In this document: in pieces, positions 51,421 through 60,472 of the stretch
Position numbering within the stretch: the stretch's first letter is position 1
How the letters are laid out: each line of letters begins with the position of its first letter
NCBI GenBank assembly: GCA_964629885.1
Contig: CAZVRJ010000011.1
Span: forward strand, 1 to 64,000
Source of the DNA: CAYWCV01 sp964629885
Lineage (GTDB): Bacteria; Bacteroidota; Rhodothermia; Balneolales; CAYWCV01
Direction: 5' to 3'
Length of the DNA stretch: 64,000 nt
Translations under genes and position numbers: made by a program
Notes under the pieces: generated by a model
The model's input: only the letters and a program-made list of their open reading frames with translations
The model's database searches: none
Told to the model about the DNA's origin: nothing

Positions 51421-53052
51421 ATGATCGAACTGGTCACCATGTTCCTTGGCGGCATCGCCCTGTTCTTGTTGGGTATGAAAATGCTCACAGACGGGCTGAA
51501 GCTGTCGGCTGGTGATTCTCTGCGCAATCTGTTGGCTCACTGGACTGCTACCCCTGCGAAAGGGGTGATGTCGGGTATGCTCATTACTGCGATCGTTCAA
51601 AGTTCTAGCGCGGTCATATTTGCCACCATCGGCTTCGTTAATGCCGGTATCATGTCGTTGCTTCAAGCAGTCTACGTGATCTTCGGAAGCAATGTAGGCA
51701 CGACCTTTACAGGATGGATTGTGTCGACGGTAGGACTCAACATCAACCTGCAGGCTTTCGCGATGCCGTTTTTGGCCCTCGGAATGGTGCTCTGGCTTGG
51801 TCAGGAGGGGACTAAGCGTGGTGGACTCGGTCAGGCGTTGGTTGGATTAAGCATTTTTTTCCTAGGTATCGATGTGCTTAAGGACTCGTTCCAGGGCCTA
51901 GGAAACGATATTCCATTCGAGGCTCTTGGAGAGTCATTTCAAAGCCGGTTGCTCATGTTGGGGATCGGCATAGGACTCACCACGCTGATGCAATCATCGT
52001 CGGCGTCGATCGCTATCGTTATCACTGCTGTCGCTGGCGGCTTCATTCCCATCCAAGCCGGTGCAACCATGATTATCGGGGCGGATATTGGCACGACATC
52101 AACAGCTCTCTTCGCTGTTATCGGATCCACATCTGCAGCTAAACGAACCGCAACAGCCCACGTTTTGTTTAATGTGGTGACAGGGCTTGTCGCTTTTTTC
52201 CTCGTTGGTGCATATCTAAAAGGAATTGCCTATCTCTTTGGTCCTGAGCTGAGCGTTGCCGCCACTGTTGCCATGTTCCATACCATGAAAAAGATGACTG
52301 GACTAGCCCTGTTCATTCCGTTTACAGGGAAGCTTGTGGTTTGGCTCGAAAGTCGTTTCACTGGATCGGAGCGACGGGAAGACAAACCGAAGTACCTCGA
52401 CGACACGTTGCTTCAAACGCCATCGCTTGCTGTTAGTGCCCTGGTCTTTGAACTTAAGCGCGTCGGCAAGAAATCGCGCAAGGCGGTTAGGCATGTTTTG
52501 AAGGGAGACCGGACGCATAAAGAGCTGGATCAGTACGTCGAAACGGTCGAGCATCTACACCTTGAGGTTGTGGCCTACATTCAGAAAATGCACCGATTGA
52601 ATATGCCGCCCAACCTGGAGTACTCTCTGCCCCAAGCCTTACGGGTGCTCCAATACTTTAGGGAAGCCTCTGAACATGCCATGGTTGCACTCCGCATTAA
52701 GGAACAGAACAACATACATGCGTTCGTTGCCTCAGAACTGAAGCGCCTTGAGAACGCAGTGCTGGACCTGACGGTGGCCTGCGACTCCGAAATGGTCGGA
52801 TTCAGCCTCGATAGAGTACGTACGCTCGAAGACCAGGTGGAGACGACCTACAACGAGGTCAAGATCGCAATCCTGACCTTCGGTGGGCAGGAAAAAATCA
52901 GCGTGCAATCCATGCTGAACCTACACGAAATGATCCGCAACTATAAGCGGGTTGCTGACCAGCTCAGCAAAGCAGCACAGCACATGGACGACTTCAACAA
53001 GCTCATCGAACACAAACCGGGCGATGGACCGGGTATGAGGATTGAGGAGTGA
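51421..53052 (+). CDS. Na+/phosphate cotransporter family protein with PhoU-like C-terminus
   Basis: The 543-residue protein has two inverted Na/Pi-cotransport repeats with the QSSS motifs (VQSSSAVIFATIGFVNAG and MQSSSASIAIVITAVAGG). A cytoplasmic helical region at about 320-540 resembles PhoU. NptA-type proteins export or import phosphate with sodium. The start codon directly abuts the trxB stop, so the two are almost surely co-translated. A purine heptamer repeat follows the stop. Confidence 0.92.
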   Translation: MIELVTMFLGGIALFLLGMKMLTDGLKLSAGDSLRNLLAHWTATPAKGVMSGMLITAIVQSSSAVIFATIGFVNAGIMSLLQAVYVIFGSNVGTTFTGWIVSTVGLNINLQAFAMPFLALGMVLWLGQEGTKRGGLGQALVGLSIFFLGIDVLKDSFQGLGNDIPFEALGESFQSRLLMLGIGIGLTTLMQSSSASIAIVITAVAGGFIPIQAGATMIIGADIGTTSTALFAVIGSTSAAKRTATAHVLFNVVTGLVAFFLVGAYLKGIAYLFGPELSVAATVAMFHTMKKMTGLALFIPFTGKLVVWLESRFTGSERREDKPKYLDDTLLQTPSLAVSALVFELKRVGKKSRKAVRHVLKGDRTHKELDQYVETVEHLHLEVVAYIQKMHRLNMPPNLEYSLPQALRVLQYFREASEHAMVALRIKEQNNIHAFVASELKRLENAVLDLTVACDSEMVGFSLDRVRTLEDQVETTYNEVKIAILTFGGQEKISVQSMLNLHEMIRNYKRVADQLSKAAQHMDDFNKLIEHKPGDGPGMRIEE

Positions 53053-53053
53053 C

Positions 53054-53081
53054 GGAAAGAAGAAAGAAGAAAGAAGAAGGA
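53054..53081 (+). repeat. Tandem heptanucleotide purine repeat (AGAARGA), four units
   Basis: GGAAAGA, AGAAAGA, AGAAAGA and AGAAGGA are in strict 7-bp phase and fill most of the 34-bp gap between convergent genes. The units match those at 19692-19747. Confidence 0.75.
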
Positions 53082-53086
53082 GTGGC

Positions 53087-55147
53087 TTATTCTTTTCCGA
53101 AGATTTTCTTGATGAAGCCGAATACGCCTGATTTTTGCTCTTCCGCTTTCGGTTTAGCAGCTGACTTACCATCTTTCAACGAAGTCGACATCGACGACAG
53201 ATCGTTTGTCACAGGTAGCTTCTGTGTTACACCGTAGTTAGTTGGACGATCGTACCGTGGGTCTCTATGGCGATTGCCGCCTTGTCTATTGTCTCTTGGT
53301 CCGCGCTGTCCATCTCTAGGCTTGTCGCTTCTTGGCGCTTGTGGTCCCCGTGGCTCACGAGGTTCACGCTGCTCGCGCTGCTCACGAGGTGGATTAGGCT
53401 TGCGCTGGTCGGTGCGGTCTTCGCGTGGAAGATTTGGCCTGCGTTGATCAGGTCGTGCCTCCCTTGGCGCCTGTGGCTCACGTACTTCCCGTGGCTCGCG
53501 AGGTTCGCGTTGTTCGCGAGGAGGGTTTGCTGGTCTCTCACCAGTCCGGCCTTCGGTATCGGCAGATCTGCCACGGCGGTTTCTTCCACCTCTGCGACGG
53601 CGGCGAGCTGGCTTTACATCACTGGTCTCGCCAGACTCTGCTGTGGATGATTCTGCTACAGATGGCTCTGTAGATACTTCGTCCTCTTTCTTTACTGGAC
53701 GAGGACGTGCAGGCTTGGCTGCGACTGGTTTTGCATCAATCTCCATGGGCTCTGCAGCTGTGGACTGATCTTTATCAGCAGATTCCTTATCAGGTCTGCG
53801 GCGTTGGTTTTGACGGCGTGGTGCAGGTTTTTCAGTTTCGGCAACAGCTTCGTCAGCAACGACATCCGCGACCTTATCAACTTTATCTACCTTCGCTGCT
53901 CTCTCAATCCTTGCAACCGGCGATTCATTCGTCGCGGCACGGTCGGGAGCTTGTGGTCTGCGAGTGTCGCGGCGTGGACCACGATCTTGCGAATGAGACG
54001 GTCTTTCAACTTGTTGATCCTCGGGTCTACCAGCCAAGAAATCGGGTACATTCAATACCACAAGCTTGTCGCCCATAGCCTTGCGAATCGGATCGAGGTA
54101 GCGTTTGTCCTGGTGCGAGACGAAAGTGATTGCATCGCCTTTGGCGTCGGCCCGTGCTGTACGCCCGATGCGGTGAATGTAATCTTCGAGCTCACGAGGC
54201 ACGTCGTAGTTGATGACGAGCGACACTTCTTCGATGTCGATTCCTCGTGCAAGCACGTCGGTGGCCACCAAAACGCGGATATTCCCCTGTTTGAAAGCCG
54301 CCAGTGCCTCTTCGCGCTCCTGTTGGGTGCGGTCGCCGTGGATGCTTGTAACCGCAAGACGCTTACGTCTTAGTTCGCGTGCCAACTCGTCGGCGCCTCG
54401 CTTCGTACCCGTGAATAAGATGCAAGATGGAAACTGCTCGTCCTGCATTAAATACTTCACCAAGTCGGCCTTTTTGTCGAAATCAACAAAATAGAGCCAC
54501 TGATTTACGTTTGCCGCCGTTGTGTTTGGTGCAATTGAAATACGGAATGGATCGATCAGAAACTCGTCGAGAAGCGGCTTTAATTTGTCGTGTATCGTGG
54601 CTGAGAAAAACAGCGTCTGACGCTTTTTCGGAACCCGATTGATGATGGTTCGTACATCTGGTATGAATCCCATGTCGAGCATACGGTCGGCCTCGTCGAG
54701 CACCAAGATTTCAATATTGCTGAAATCGAGGTTCCTGACCTTCATCAAATCGAGCAGGCGTCCTGGGGTCGCAACGATGATGCGAACTCCGCGCTCGAGC
54801 GCCTTCTGCTGCTCGCCCCAATCGCCACCGCCATAGATGGTGACCGACGGGATGTCGACGTGATACCCAATGGCAAATATTTGCTCGTCGATCTGTTGTG
54901 CAAGCTCACGTGTCGGCGACAGAATGAGGCACTGAATGCCCTTATTGGGGCTATTTTTGATCTTTTCGAGGATGGGAACAACAAAAGCGGCTGTTTTACC
55001 GGTACCTGTCTGGGCTGATGCGACAATATCGCGGCCCTCGAGCACGAGTGGAATGGCTTGTAGTTGTATGGGAGTTGGTTGGGTGAAACCCATGTCCAGG
55101 ATACCGTCGATGATTTCCTGGCTGAGTCCGAATTCGGTAAATGACAA
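53087..55147 (-). CDS. DEAD-box RNA helicase with long charged disordered tail
   Basis: The 686-residue protein has a complete helicase core in residues 1-365: Q motif, AQTGTGKT at 45-52, VLDEADRMLDMGF, SAT and HRIGRTARA. This is the RhlE/CsdA-type group that remodels RNA during ribosome assembly or cold adaptation. Residues from about 375 on are low complexity: first Asp/Glu/Lys/Ala/Val-rich, then Arg/Pro/Glu-rich with repeated REPREP and REQRE units. The tail ends in a short hydrophobic segment, FGFIKKIFGKE. Such tails often bind RNA and drive condensate formation. Confidence 0.92.
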   Translation of the reverse strand: MSFTEFGLSQEIIDGILDMGFTQPTPIQLQAIPLVLEGRDIVASAQTGTGKTAAFVVPILEKIKNSPNKGIQCLILSPTRELAQQIDEQIFAIGYHVDIPSVTIYGGGDWGEQQKALERGVRIIVATPGRLLDLMKVRNLDFSNIEILVLDEADRMLDMGFIPDVRTIINRVPKKRQTLFFSATIHDKLKPLLDEFLIDPFRISIAPNTTAANVNQWLYFVDFDKKADLVKYLMQDEQFPSCILFTGTKRGADELARELRRKRLAVTSIHGDRTQQEREEALAAFKQGNIRVLVATDVLARGIDIEEVSLVINYDVPRELEDYIHRIGRTARADAKGDAITFVSHQDKRYLDPIRKAMGDKLVVLNVPDFLAGRPEDQQVERPSHSQDRGPRRDTRRPQAPDRAATNESPVARIERAAKVDKVDKVADVVADEAVAETEKPAPRRQNQRRRPDKESADKDQSTAAEPMEIDAKPVAAKPARPRPVKKEDEVSTEPSVAESSTAESGETSDVKPARRRRRGGRNRRGRSADTEGRTGERPANPPREQREPREPREVREPQAPREARPDQRRPNLPREDRTDQRKPNPPREQREQREPREPRGPQAPRSDKPRDGQRGPRDNRQGGNRHRDPRYDRPTNYGVTQKLPVTNDLSSMSTSLKDGKSAAKPKAEEQKSGVFGFIKKIFGKE

Positions 55148-55258
55148 GGCAGTCGGATTAGTCTGGTGTCCGCCCGGCCAATTTTTTTATACCGAACGGT
55201 TATACAATAATCTTACAAGATACGGAATCTATCACTAATCTACACTTTTACAGAGGCC

Positions 55259-56176
55259 CTACACCGTATGGGGTGGTGTTACCATTTCGTTAACGCGGTC
55301 ATCCAACGATTTCGGCTTGTACCTGATACAGATCCAAAGGGTAATAAAAGCCATTGCCAGTAGCCCAACAGCACCTGCCTCAGGACCAAATGCCCCTCCC
55401 GTGAACCAATCTGGTCCTGTCTGGTTGGTTTGAATAACAGCCGTTCGAAACGTCTTCCCGCTCACAGGGAATCCAAAAATGGCACCCTGGAAAAAATTCC
55501 AGCTGAAATGAAGCCCGATCGACACCCATAGCCGACCCGTGAGTAAGTAAGGCAATGCCAGCATGATTCCGGCAAGCGTAATGTTCACCGTTGATATCGT
55601 GCTCGCATTTGGATTCCCTGCGTGGAGTAATCCAAAGACAAGAGATGTGATGAACATGGCAATGCCGACTGCTATTCTCGGCGAAATGGATCCGACATGC
55701 ATACCTTCGGCCAGCACCTTCATCTGGTAGCCGCGCGTCCAGTATTCCTCATAGAAACCAACAACCATCATCAAGAACAAATAACCGACGATGGGCATCA
55801 ACCAGAATTGTTCTGCTGTACGATCCCAGCCGAAGCCGTCCATTTTTACGTAACCAAGCATCCATTGAAAGAGCCAGATTCCGGTCATTGCAACAATTCC
55901 GATCGCTGTACCAGCCCAGAGCTCTTGTTTCCAACCCTCAGTGGTCTGAATGCCAAACTCGCTGAACCGGCGCTTATCTATAAATCGGCCCATAATCACA
56001 ATGGATAGAACGATTCCTGATGCGGTAGCAAAAAGGCCGATGTATTCAGCGTTGAATCCGAGTTGACCTACTAAAAACCCAAATGGGAGAACGATAGCAA
56101 TTGCGAGCACAAACTGGATTAGCAGCCTCCAACCAGCCCGCAATCTACCTTCTGTTTCATTGATTAGAATTTTCAT
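55259..56176 (-). CDS. CPBP-family intramembrane metalloprotease
   Basis: The 305-residue protein has eight or so membrane helices. The CPBP/Abi motifs are FYEEYWTRGYQ (E-E-x-x-x-R), LVFGLLHAGNP and HFSWNFFQG. The family includes prenyl-protein type II proteases and bacterial proteins tied to bacteriocin immunity. Its own substrate is unknown. The start at 56176 (MKILINETEGRLR) fits the family better than the in-frame ATG 39 bp upstream. Confidence 0.9.
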   Translation of the reverse strand: MKILINETEGRLRAGWRLLIQFVLAIAIVLPFGFLVGQLGFNAEYIGLFATASGIVLSIVIMGRFIDKRRFSEFGIQTTEGWKQELWAGTAIGIVAMTGIWLFQWMLGYVKMDGFGWDRTAEQFWLMPIVGYLFLMMVVGFYEEYWTRGYQMKVLAEGMHVGSISPRIAVGIAMFITSLVFGLLHAGNPNASTISTVNITLAGIMLALPYLLTGRLWVSIGLHFSWNFFQGAIFGFPVSGKTFRTAVIQTNQTGPDWFTGGAFGPEAGAVGLLAMAFITLWICIRYKPKSLDDRVNEMVTPPHTV

Positions 56177-56224
56177 GCCCAAATATCTTAAAAAGAATTT
56201 CTTATATCTTCCCAAAGATCAGAA

Positions 56225-56252
56225 AATCCTCAATACTCAATCCTCAATCCTC
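56225..56252 (+). repeat. Tandem heptanucleotide repeat (AATCCTC), four units
   Basis: AATCCTC, AATACTC, AATCCTC and AATCCTC in 7-bp phase end seven bases before the ATG of the SRAP gene. No ribosome-binding site is visible in that interval. Confidence 0.75.
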
Positions 56253-56259
56253 CAGTATA

Positions 56260-56931
56260 ATGTGCGGCAGATATGCAGTTTTTGCAGGTAAAGAAAAAAT
56301 CGAAGAGGTCTTCGGGGTAACATCCGACGAACCGGAACTGTTCGAACCCAATTTCAACGCCACTCCTGGTTCTATGCTGCCAGTGGTCTTGCTCGGAAAG
56401 GCACGCATAAAAAGGATCGGTTCATTGCGCTGGGGGCTTATACCTGGCTGGGCAGAGGATATCTCTTTGGGGTATTCTATGATCAATGCCCGCAGCGAGA
56501 CCCTACTCGAAAAGCCGTCGTTCAAGAAACCATTTCAACGCCAACGATGTATTGTCCCAGCAAGCGGATTTTACGAGTGGCAAAAGTTGGGCAAGGCCAA
56601 AATCCCATATTACATTCGAGCTCTCGACCAAGAGGTGATGGGATTTGCAGGACTTTTCGAGAAATGGGAGAAAGATGGGCAAACAGTATTCAGTTTCACC
56701 ATTGTCACCACCACCGCAAACGATCTGTTGGCGCCGCTGCACGAACGAATGCCCGTAATACTCAGAAAGAGGGATTACGACAATTGGCTGGATCCACTTT
56801 TCGACGACCAAATAGCTCTTTTGGGAATGATGAAGCCCTATCCAACCGAAAGGATGGCGCTTTACCGCGTAAGCGATGCTGTCAACACAGCGTCGAACAA
56901 CGGACCCGAGTTAGTCAGACCCGTAATGTAA
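56260..56931 (+). CDS. SRAP/YedK-family abasic-site DNA-protein crosslink protein
   Basis: The 223-residue protein starts MCGRYAVF, so Cys2 becomes the N-terminal residue that bonds abasic sites. It also has NARSETLLEKPSF with the active Asn, GFYEWQ with the Glu and HERMPVIL with the His. These are all four hallmark residues of HMCES/YedK. Such proteins shield abasic sites in single-stranded DNA. The ATG follows a 7-bp repeat tract with no clear ribosome-binding site. A bidirectional terminator separates it from secG. Confidence 0.94.
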   Translation: MCGRYAVFAGKEKIEEVFGVTSDEPELFEPNFNATPGSMLPVVLLGKARIKRIGSLRWGLIPGWAEDISLGYSMINARSETLLEKPSFKKPFQRQRCIVPASGFYEWQKLGKAKIPYYIRALDQEVMGFAGLFEKWEKDGQTVFSFTIVTTTANDLLAPLHERMPVILRKRDYDNWLDPLFDDQIALLGMMKPYPTERMALYRVSDAVNTASNNGPELVRPVM

Positions 56932-56966
56932 GGTCGGGGAGTTCGAACGGTTACTGCATGAAACAA

Positions 56967-56993
56967 AAAAAGCCCAGCATAACTGGGCTTTTT
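56967..56993. terminator. Bidirectional terminator between SRAP and secG genes
   Basis: AAAAAGCCCAG (56967-56977) pairs perfectly with CTGGGCTTTTT (56983-56993) with a 5-nt loop. It is symmetric, so it serves both convergent genes. Confidence 0.92.
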
Positions 56994-57011
56994 CGTTAAA
57001 TCGATATTCGG

Positions 57012-57374
57012 TTAGTTGCGAACGGTGTCGGGCTGGACTGGGGTCGCAGGGAGCGCCGATGGTGTTTCAGCCGGCTGTTGCTGCGTCTCGGTTTGCGTTG
57101 GCAGCACGCCTCTGCTCTGGACGGCCGAACGAGTGTTGTTGCTGTCGATGAAGAAGTTTGCGAGGACGCAAAGCAACAAAAAGGAACCGCCGAGGTAGGA
57201 GGTCGCCTTCGAAAGGATATCTGCCGTGCGACGGGCACCGATCATTTGGGATGCAGGTCCCATAGCTGCCAGACCACCGGAGAGCCCTTGGCCTTGACCG
57301 CTTTGCAGCAATACCACGAGGGTCAATAGAATGCAGATGAGAACAATTAGAATGAGGATGATGGTGTACAGCAT
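57012..57374 (-). CDS. secG: Preprotein translocase subunit SecG
   Basis: The 120-residue protein has an N-terminal membrane helix (2-25), the SecG hallmark LLQSGQGQGLSGG, and a second helix around residues 60-76. An unusual Gln/Pro/Thr-rich tail of about 40 residues follows, as in several Bacteroidota SecG proteins. SecG assists the SecYEG protein channel. It lies downstream of the SDR gene on the same strand with a 68-bp gap. Confidence 0.92.
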   Translation of the reverse strand: MLYTIILILIVLICILLTLVVLLQSGQGQGLSGGLAAMGPASQMIGARRTADILSKATSYLGGSFLLLCVLANFFIDSNNTRSAVQSRGVLPTQTETQQQPAETPSALPATPVQPDTVRN

Positions 57375-57442
57375 GGTTGGATTGCGTGGAATATTACAAA
57401 ATCAGAAAAGAAAAATACGGATTCGTAGCTTATTGTACAAAA

Positions 57443-58222
57443 TCAATATCCAGCGCGCTTCGAAAGTATCTTTGTGAGCAAGGTTGGGAAGAACCGTTTG
57501 ATGTACACGCCAAAACGCTCGGATCCCCCAATAACAAGCTCCTCCTTGCCTTTTGCTACCGCCTTCACTATGGATTTTGCACATGCTTCGGGCGAAATAC
57601 CCCGCGCTTGATTTTCGTCCATCACCCCAGTCGGCTTGCCATCTGGTCCTAGTGCATTCACCGATACGTCCGTTTTGATGTAACCAGGGCATATCATGGT
57701 CACTTTGATTGGGATGCCGGCGTTCTCGACACGGAGTGCTTCAAAATAGCCATGTAAGGCATGCTTCGATGCACAGTAGACGCTACGGTAAGGCACGCCA
57801 AACTTCCCCGACAGGCTGCTTATTACCACGAAATGCCCGCTCCCTTGCTGTTGGAACCGAACGAGCTGCAGTCTCGTCAGACGCGCCGCACCTAGGAAGT
57901 TGACCTCCATGATGCGGTCGAGTACCTCGTCGGTCACATCTTCAACCCTCGACCGCTGACTGATGCCGGCATTGTGCACCACAATGTCGACTTTGCCCAT
58001 CCACCTCCAAGCCTGCTCGCAGGCACCTTCAAACCCCGAGGCATCTTCCATATCCAATGGAAGCACGAGGTGCCCACCCCCGCAGGCGTCGTTGACCCGT
58101 TCGAGACGCTCGCGGCTCCGTGCCGACAAGATCAGCCGGGCACCCTTCGACGCCCATTCCTTGGCCATGGCCTCGCCAATGCCGGAGCTGGCGCCCGTAA
58201 TCCAGATGATGGTGTTGTTCAT
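57443..58222 (-). CDS. Short-chain dehydrogenase/reductase (DHRS7-like)
   Basis: The 259-residue SDR has the cofactor motif TGASSGIG at 9-16, HNAGIS, catalytic Ser in ISSLSGK and YCASK with Tyr and Lys. The C-terminal extension (PEACAKSIVKAVAKGKEELVI) is typical of the DltE/DHRS7-like group. The ligand is unknown. A long hexamer repeat starts about 15 bases upstream of its start codon, where promoter elements would be expected. Confidence 0.88.
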   Translation of the reverse strand: MNNTIIWITGASSGIGEAMAKEWASKGARLILSARSRERLERVNDACGGGHLVLPLDMEDASGFEGACEQAWRWMGKVDIVVHNAGISQRSRVEDVTDEVLDRIMEVNFLGAARLTRLQLVRFQQQGSGHFVVISSLSGKFGVPYRSVYCASKHALHGYFEALRVENAGIPIKVTMICPGYIKTDVSVNALGPDGKPTGVMDENQARGISPEACAKSIVKAVAKGKEELVIGGSERFGVYIKRFFPTLLTKILSKRAGY

Positions 58223-58236
58223 GAAAGGAAAGATAA

Positions 58237-58330
58237 CGAGACGAGACGCGAGAAGCGAGAAGCGAGAGCAAAAGCAAGAGCAACGGCAACGGCAAGAGCG
58301 AGAACAAGAGCAAGAGCAAGAGCAAGAGGG
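58237..58330 (+). repeat. Tandem hexanucleotide repeat (AGCAAG), about fifteen units
   Basis: Fifteen 6-bp units keep phase from CGAGAC at 58237 through AGCAAG, AGCAAC and GGCAAC to a final run of three AGCAAG. Its words match those at 19168-19215 and, inverted, 23871-23913. Confidence 0.82.
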
Positions 58331-58338
58331 TACGACTT

Positions 58339-58372
58339 CCCCTCTCCTGCCAACTTGTTGGCGGGTGAGGGG
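58339..58372. repeat. GC-rich palindromic intergenic element
   Basis: CCCCTC, then CCTGCCAAC, pairs with GTTGGCGGG and GAGGGG around a TT loop, giving about 15 pairs with one mismatch. GGCCAGGGGTGAGGG follows. It resembles the widespread dispersed palindromes of the REP class. Only one copy is seen in this window. Confidence 0.65.
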
Positions 58373-58483
58373 CCAGGGGTGAGGGCGGTTGAATTATAAG
58401 AATTTTGGTGCTGAGGACGTTATATTCCTTATACGTGATATTATGGTGCCGTTGGGAGGCATCGATTTGAGAGGAGGCTTATT

Positions 58484-59251
58484 ATGAAGACCACTGTTAG
58501 GCTGATTGCCATCGTGGCCATGCTGCTCGCTGGCACATCGTCAGCCGCTTGTGCCCAAGGTGCCCAAAGCGCCCTCGAAATCGTGCGCAAGGCAGACCTC
58601 AACATGCGCGGTGAATCGTCGGAGTCTGAGATTGTTATGACGATCATCCGCCCGAACTGGACCCGCTCCATCACCATGAAGGGCTGGTCGATCGGTACGC
58701 AATACTCGATGGTCTACATCACCTCTCCGGCACGAGATGCCGGCACATCGTTTCTGAAACGCCGCAACGAAATTTGGAATTGGGTGCCCAACATCGGCCG
58801 AACCGTCAAGCTTCCGCCATCGATGATGATGCAGTCTTGGATGGGATCCGACTTCACCAACGACGACCTCGTGCGCGAATCCTCCATCGTTGAAGACTAC
58901 ACGCACGCTCTTTTGGGCGAGGCAACCATCGAAGGACTCGTTTGTTACAAGATCGAAATGAAGCCCAAGCCAGATGCTCCCGTCGTTTGGGATCGCGTCG
59001 TAGTTTGGATATCGAAGGACGATTACTTACAGCTGCGCAGCGAATTCTACGACGAGTTCGGCGAACTGGTGAACATTTTGGTAGGGTCGGACGTGAAGGT
59101 CTTCGACGGACGCAAGATCCCATCGCGACTCGAGATGATTCCCGTCGAGAAAAAGGGACACAAGACTGTGATGGAATACAAAAAGCTGACATTCAAGACG
59201 AACCTTAAGGAGGACTTTTTCTCAGTAGCAAACATGAGAAGGGTTAACTGA
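58484..59251 (+). CDS. LolA-like outer-membrane lipoprotein-sorting protein
   Basis: The 255-residue protein has a signal peptide (SSAACAQG region) and a LolA/LppX-type fold of the COG2834 group, with IVRKADLNMRGESSESEI, TSFLKRRNEIWNWVPN and YKIEMKPKPDAPVVWDRVV. These periplasmic proteins bind acyl chains in a hydrophobic cavity and carry lipoproteins or lipids. It is the first gene of a tightly packed five-gene operon. Its TGA overlaps the next ATG. An upstream GGAGG sequence at about 58475 gives a good ribosome-binding site. Confidence 0.9.
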   Translation: MKTTVRLIAIVAMLLAGTSSAACAQGAQSALEIVRKADLNMRGESSESEIVMTIIRPNWTRSITMKGWSIGTQYSMVYITSPARDAGTSFLKRRNEIWNWVPNIGRTVKLPPSMMMQSWMGSDFTNDDLVRESSIVEDYTHALLGEATIEGLVCYKIEMKPKPDAPVVWDRVVVWISKDDYLQLRSEFYDEFGELVNILVGSDVKVFDGRKIPSRLEMIPVEKKGHKTVMEYKKLTFKTNLKEDFFSVANMRRVN

Positions 59252-60471
59252 TGCTCACGCTCGTCCTTGCATGGCGTAATATTTGGAGGAATCGTCGCCG
59301 TACGATTATAACCATGACGTCGATTGTGATGGCGGTGGTGTTGTCGGCCGTGATGCAGTCGATGCAGCGTGGGCAGTACGATATGATGATCGACATTTCG
59401 GCAGGGCAGTTTTCGGGTCACCTACAATTGCAGGCAGAAGGCTTTCTCGACGAGCCAACCCTCGACAACAGCATGGAGCTAACCGACGAGTTGATTCAAA
59501 CCGTCGAATCGGAGCCCGGTATCAAGGCAGTGGTTCCACGCTTCAACACGTTCGCACTTGCGGCCGGTTATGACCGCAGCCGCGCCACCATGCTCATCGG
59601 AATTGATGTGGAAGAAGAGAGGCATTTGAGTGACCCCCATGAGAAGCTGGTCGAGGGACAGTATTTCGCAACTAATGCGGATCCACATGTACTTATTTCG
59701 CAGGGATTGTCGGAGTTTCTGAATATTGGTGTGGGCGATACGCTCGTGCTGTTGGGGTCGGGTTACCAGGGCATGAGTGCAAATGGGGCGTATCCGGTAA
59801 TTGGCATACTGAAGTTTGGTCTGCCCGATTTGAACAAAGCGTTGGTCTACATGCCCATGGAGACGATCCATGATTTCACGGGGGCGTACGACCGGGTTAC
59901 CGGTGTGGCCGTTTTGGTCGATAATATCAAATACTCTGCCGCCATAGCCGACCGTTTGCAAGCAAAGATGCCCGAGGGAATACTTGCCCTCGACTGGACC
60001 ATCGTCATGCCCGATTTGGTGCAGGCCATCGAGGCCGATTACGGCAGCGGCTTTATCATTCTGTTGGTGTTGTACATGGTGGTGGGATTCGGCATACTCG
60101 GAACCGTTCTCATGATGACGGCCGAACGCTCCTACGAGCTGGGGGTGATGGGGGCAATTGGTACGCCTCGAAGCCGCTTGGCTGGTATGATCACCCTCGA
60201 AATGTTTATGATAACGACCATCGCCACAATGGTTGGCATTGTTCTGAGTCTGCCGGTTATGTATTACTACAACAGAAATCCCATCATGCTCGAGGGGGAG
60301 ATGGTGGAGACGATGCTCGAGTATGGAATGGAGCCATTCCTTCAATTTTCGACTGATCCGCTCATTCCAATCACTCAGGCAGTAGTGGTGCTGCTGTTAT
60401 CGTTCGTGATAGCCCTGTACCCGATTTGGCACATGTACCGCCTCAAACCCGTAGAAGCGATGAGGCGTTGA
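59251..60471 (+). CDS. FtsX/LolE-type ABC transporter permease, first
   Basis: The 406-residue permease has one N-terminal helix (about 20-40), a large periplasmic MacB-PCD-like domain (40-265), then three helices in 270-400. Motifs include RNIWRNRRRTIITM and AERSYELGVMGAIGTPRSRL, and it ends with the LKPVEAMR signature. This is the LolC/E and MacB class, which pulls substrates from the outer leaflet rather than through a channel. It overlaps the LolA-like gene by one base and is followed by a second permease after one base. Confidence 0.92.
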   Translation: MLTLVLAWRNIWRNRRRTIITMTSIVMAVVLSAVMQSMQRGQYDMMIDISAGQFSGHLQLQAEGFLDEPTLDNSMELTDELIQTVESEPGIKAVVPRFNTFALAAGYDRSRATMLIGIDVEEERHLSDPHEKLVEGQYFATNADPHVLISQGLSEFLNIGVGDTLVLLGSGYQGMSANGAYPVIGILKFGLPDLNKALVYMPMETIHDFTGAYDRVTGVAVLVDNIKYSAAIADRLQAKMPEGILALDWTIVMPDLVQAIEADYGSGFIILLVLYMVVGFGILGTVLMMTAERSYELGVMGAIGTPRSRLAGMITLEMFMITTIATMVGIVLSLPVMYYYNRNPIMLEGEMVETMLEYGMEPFLQFSTDPLIPITQAVVVLLLSFVIALYPIWHMYRLKPVEAMRR

Positions 60472-60472
60472 C

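Noticed and set aside
59479..60345. 288-codon minus-strand frame in the permease gene
   Set aside because: It is a His/Asn-rich shadow of the first FtsX-type permease.
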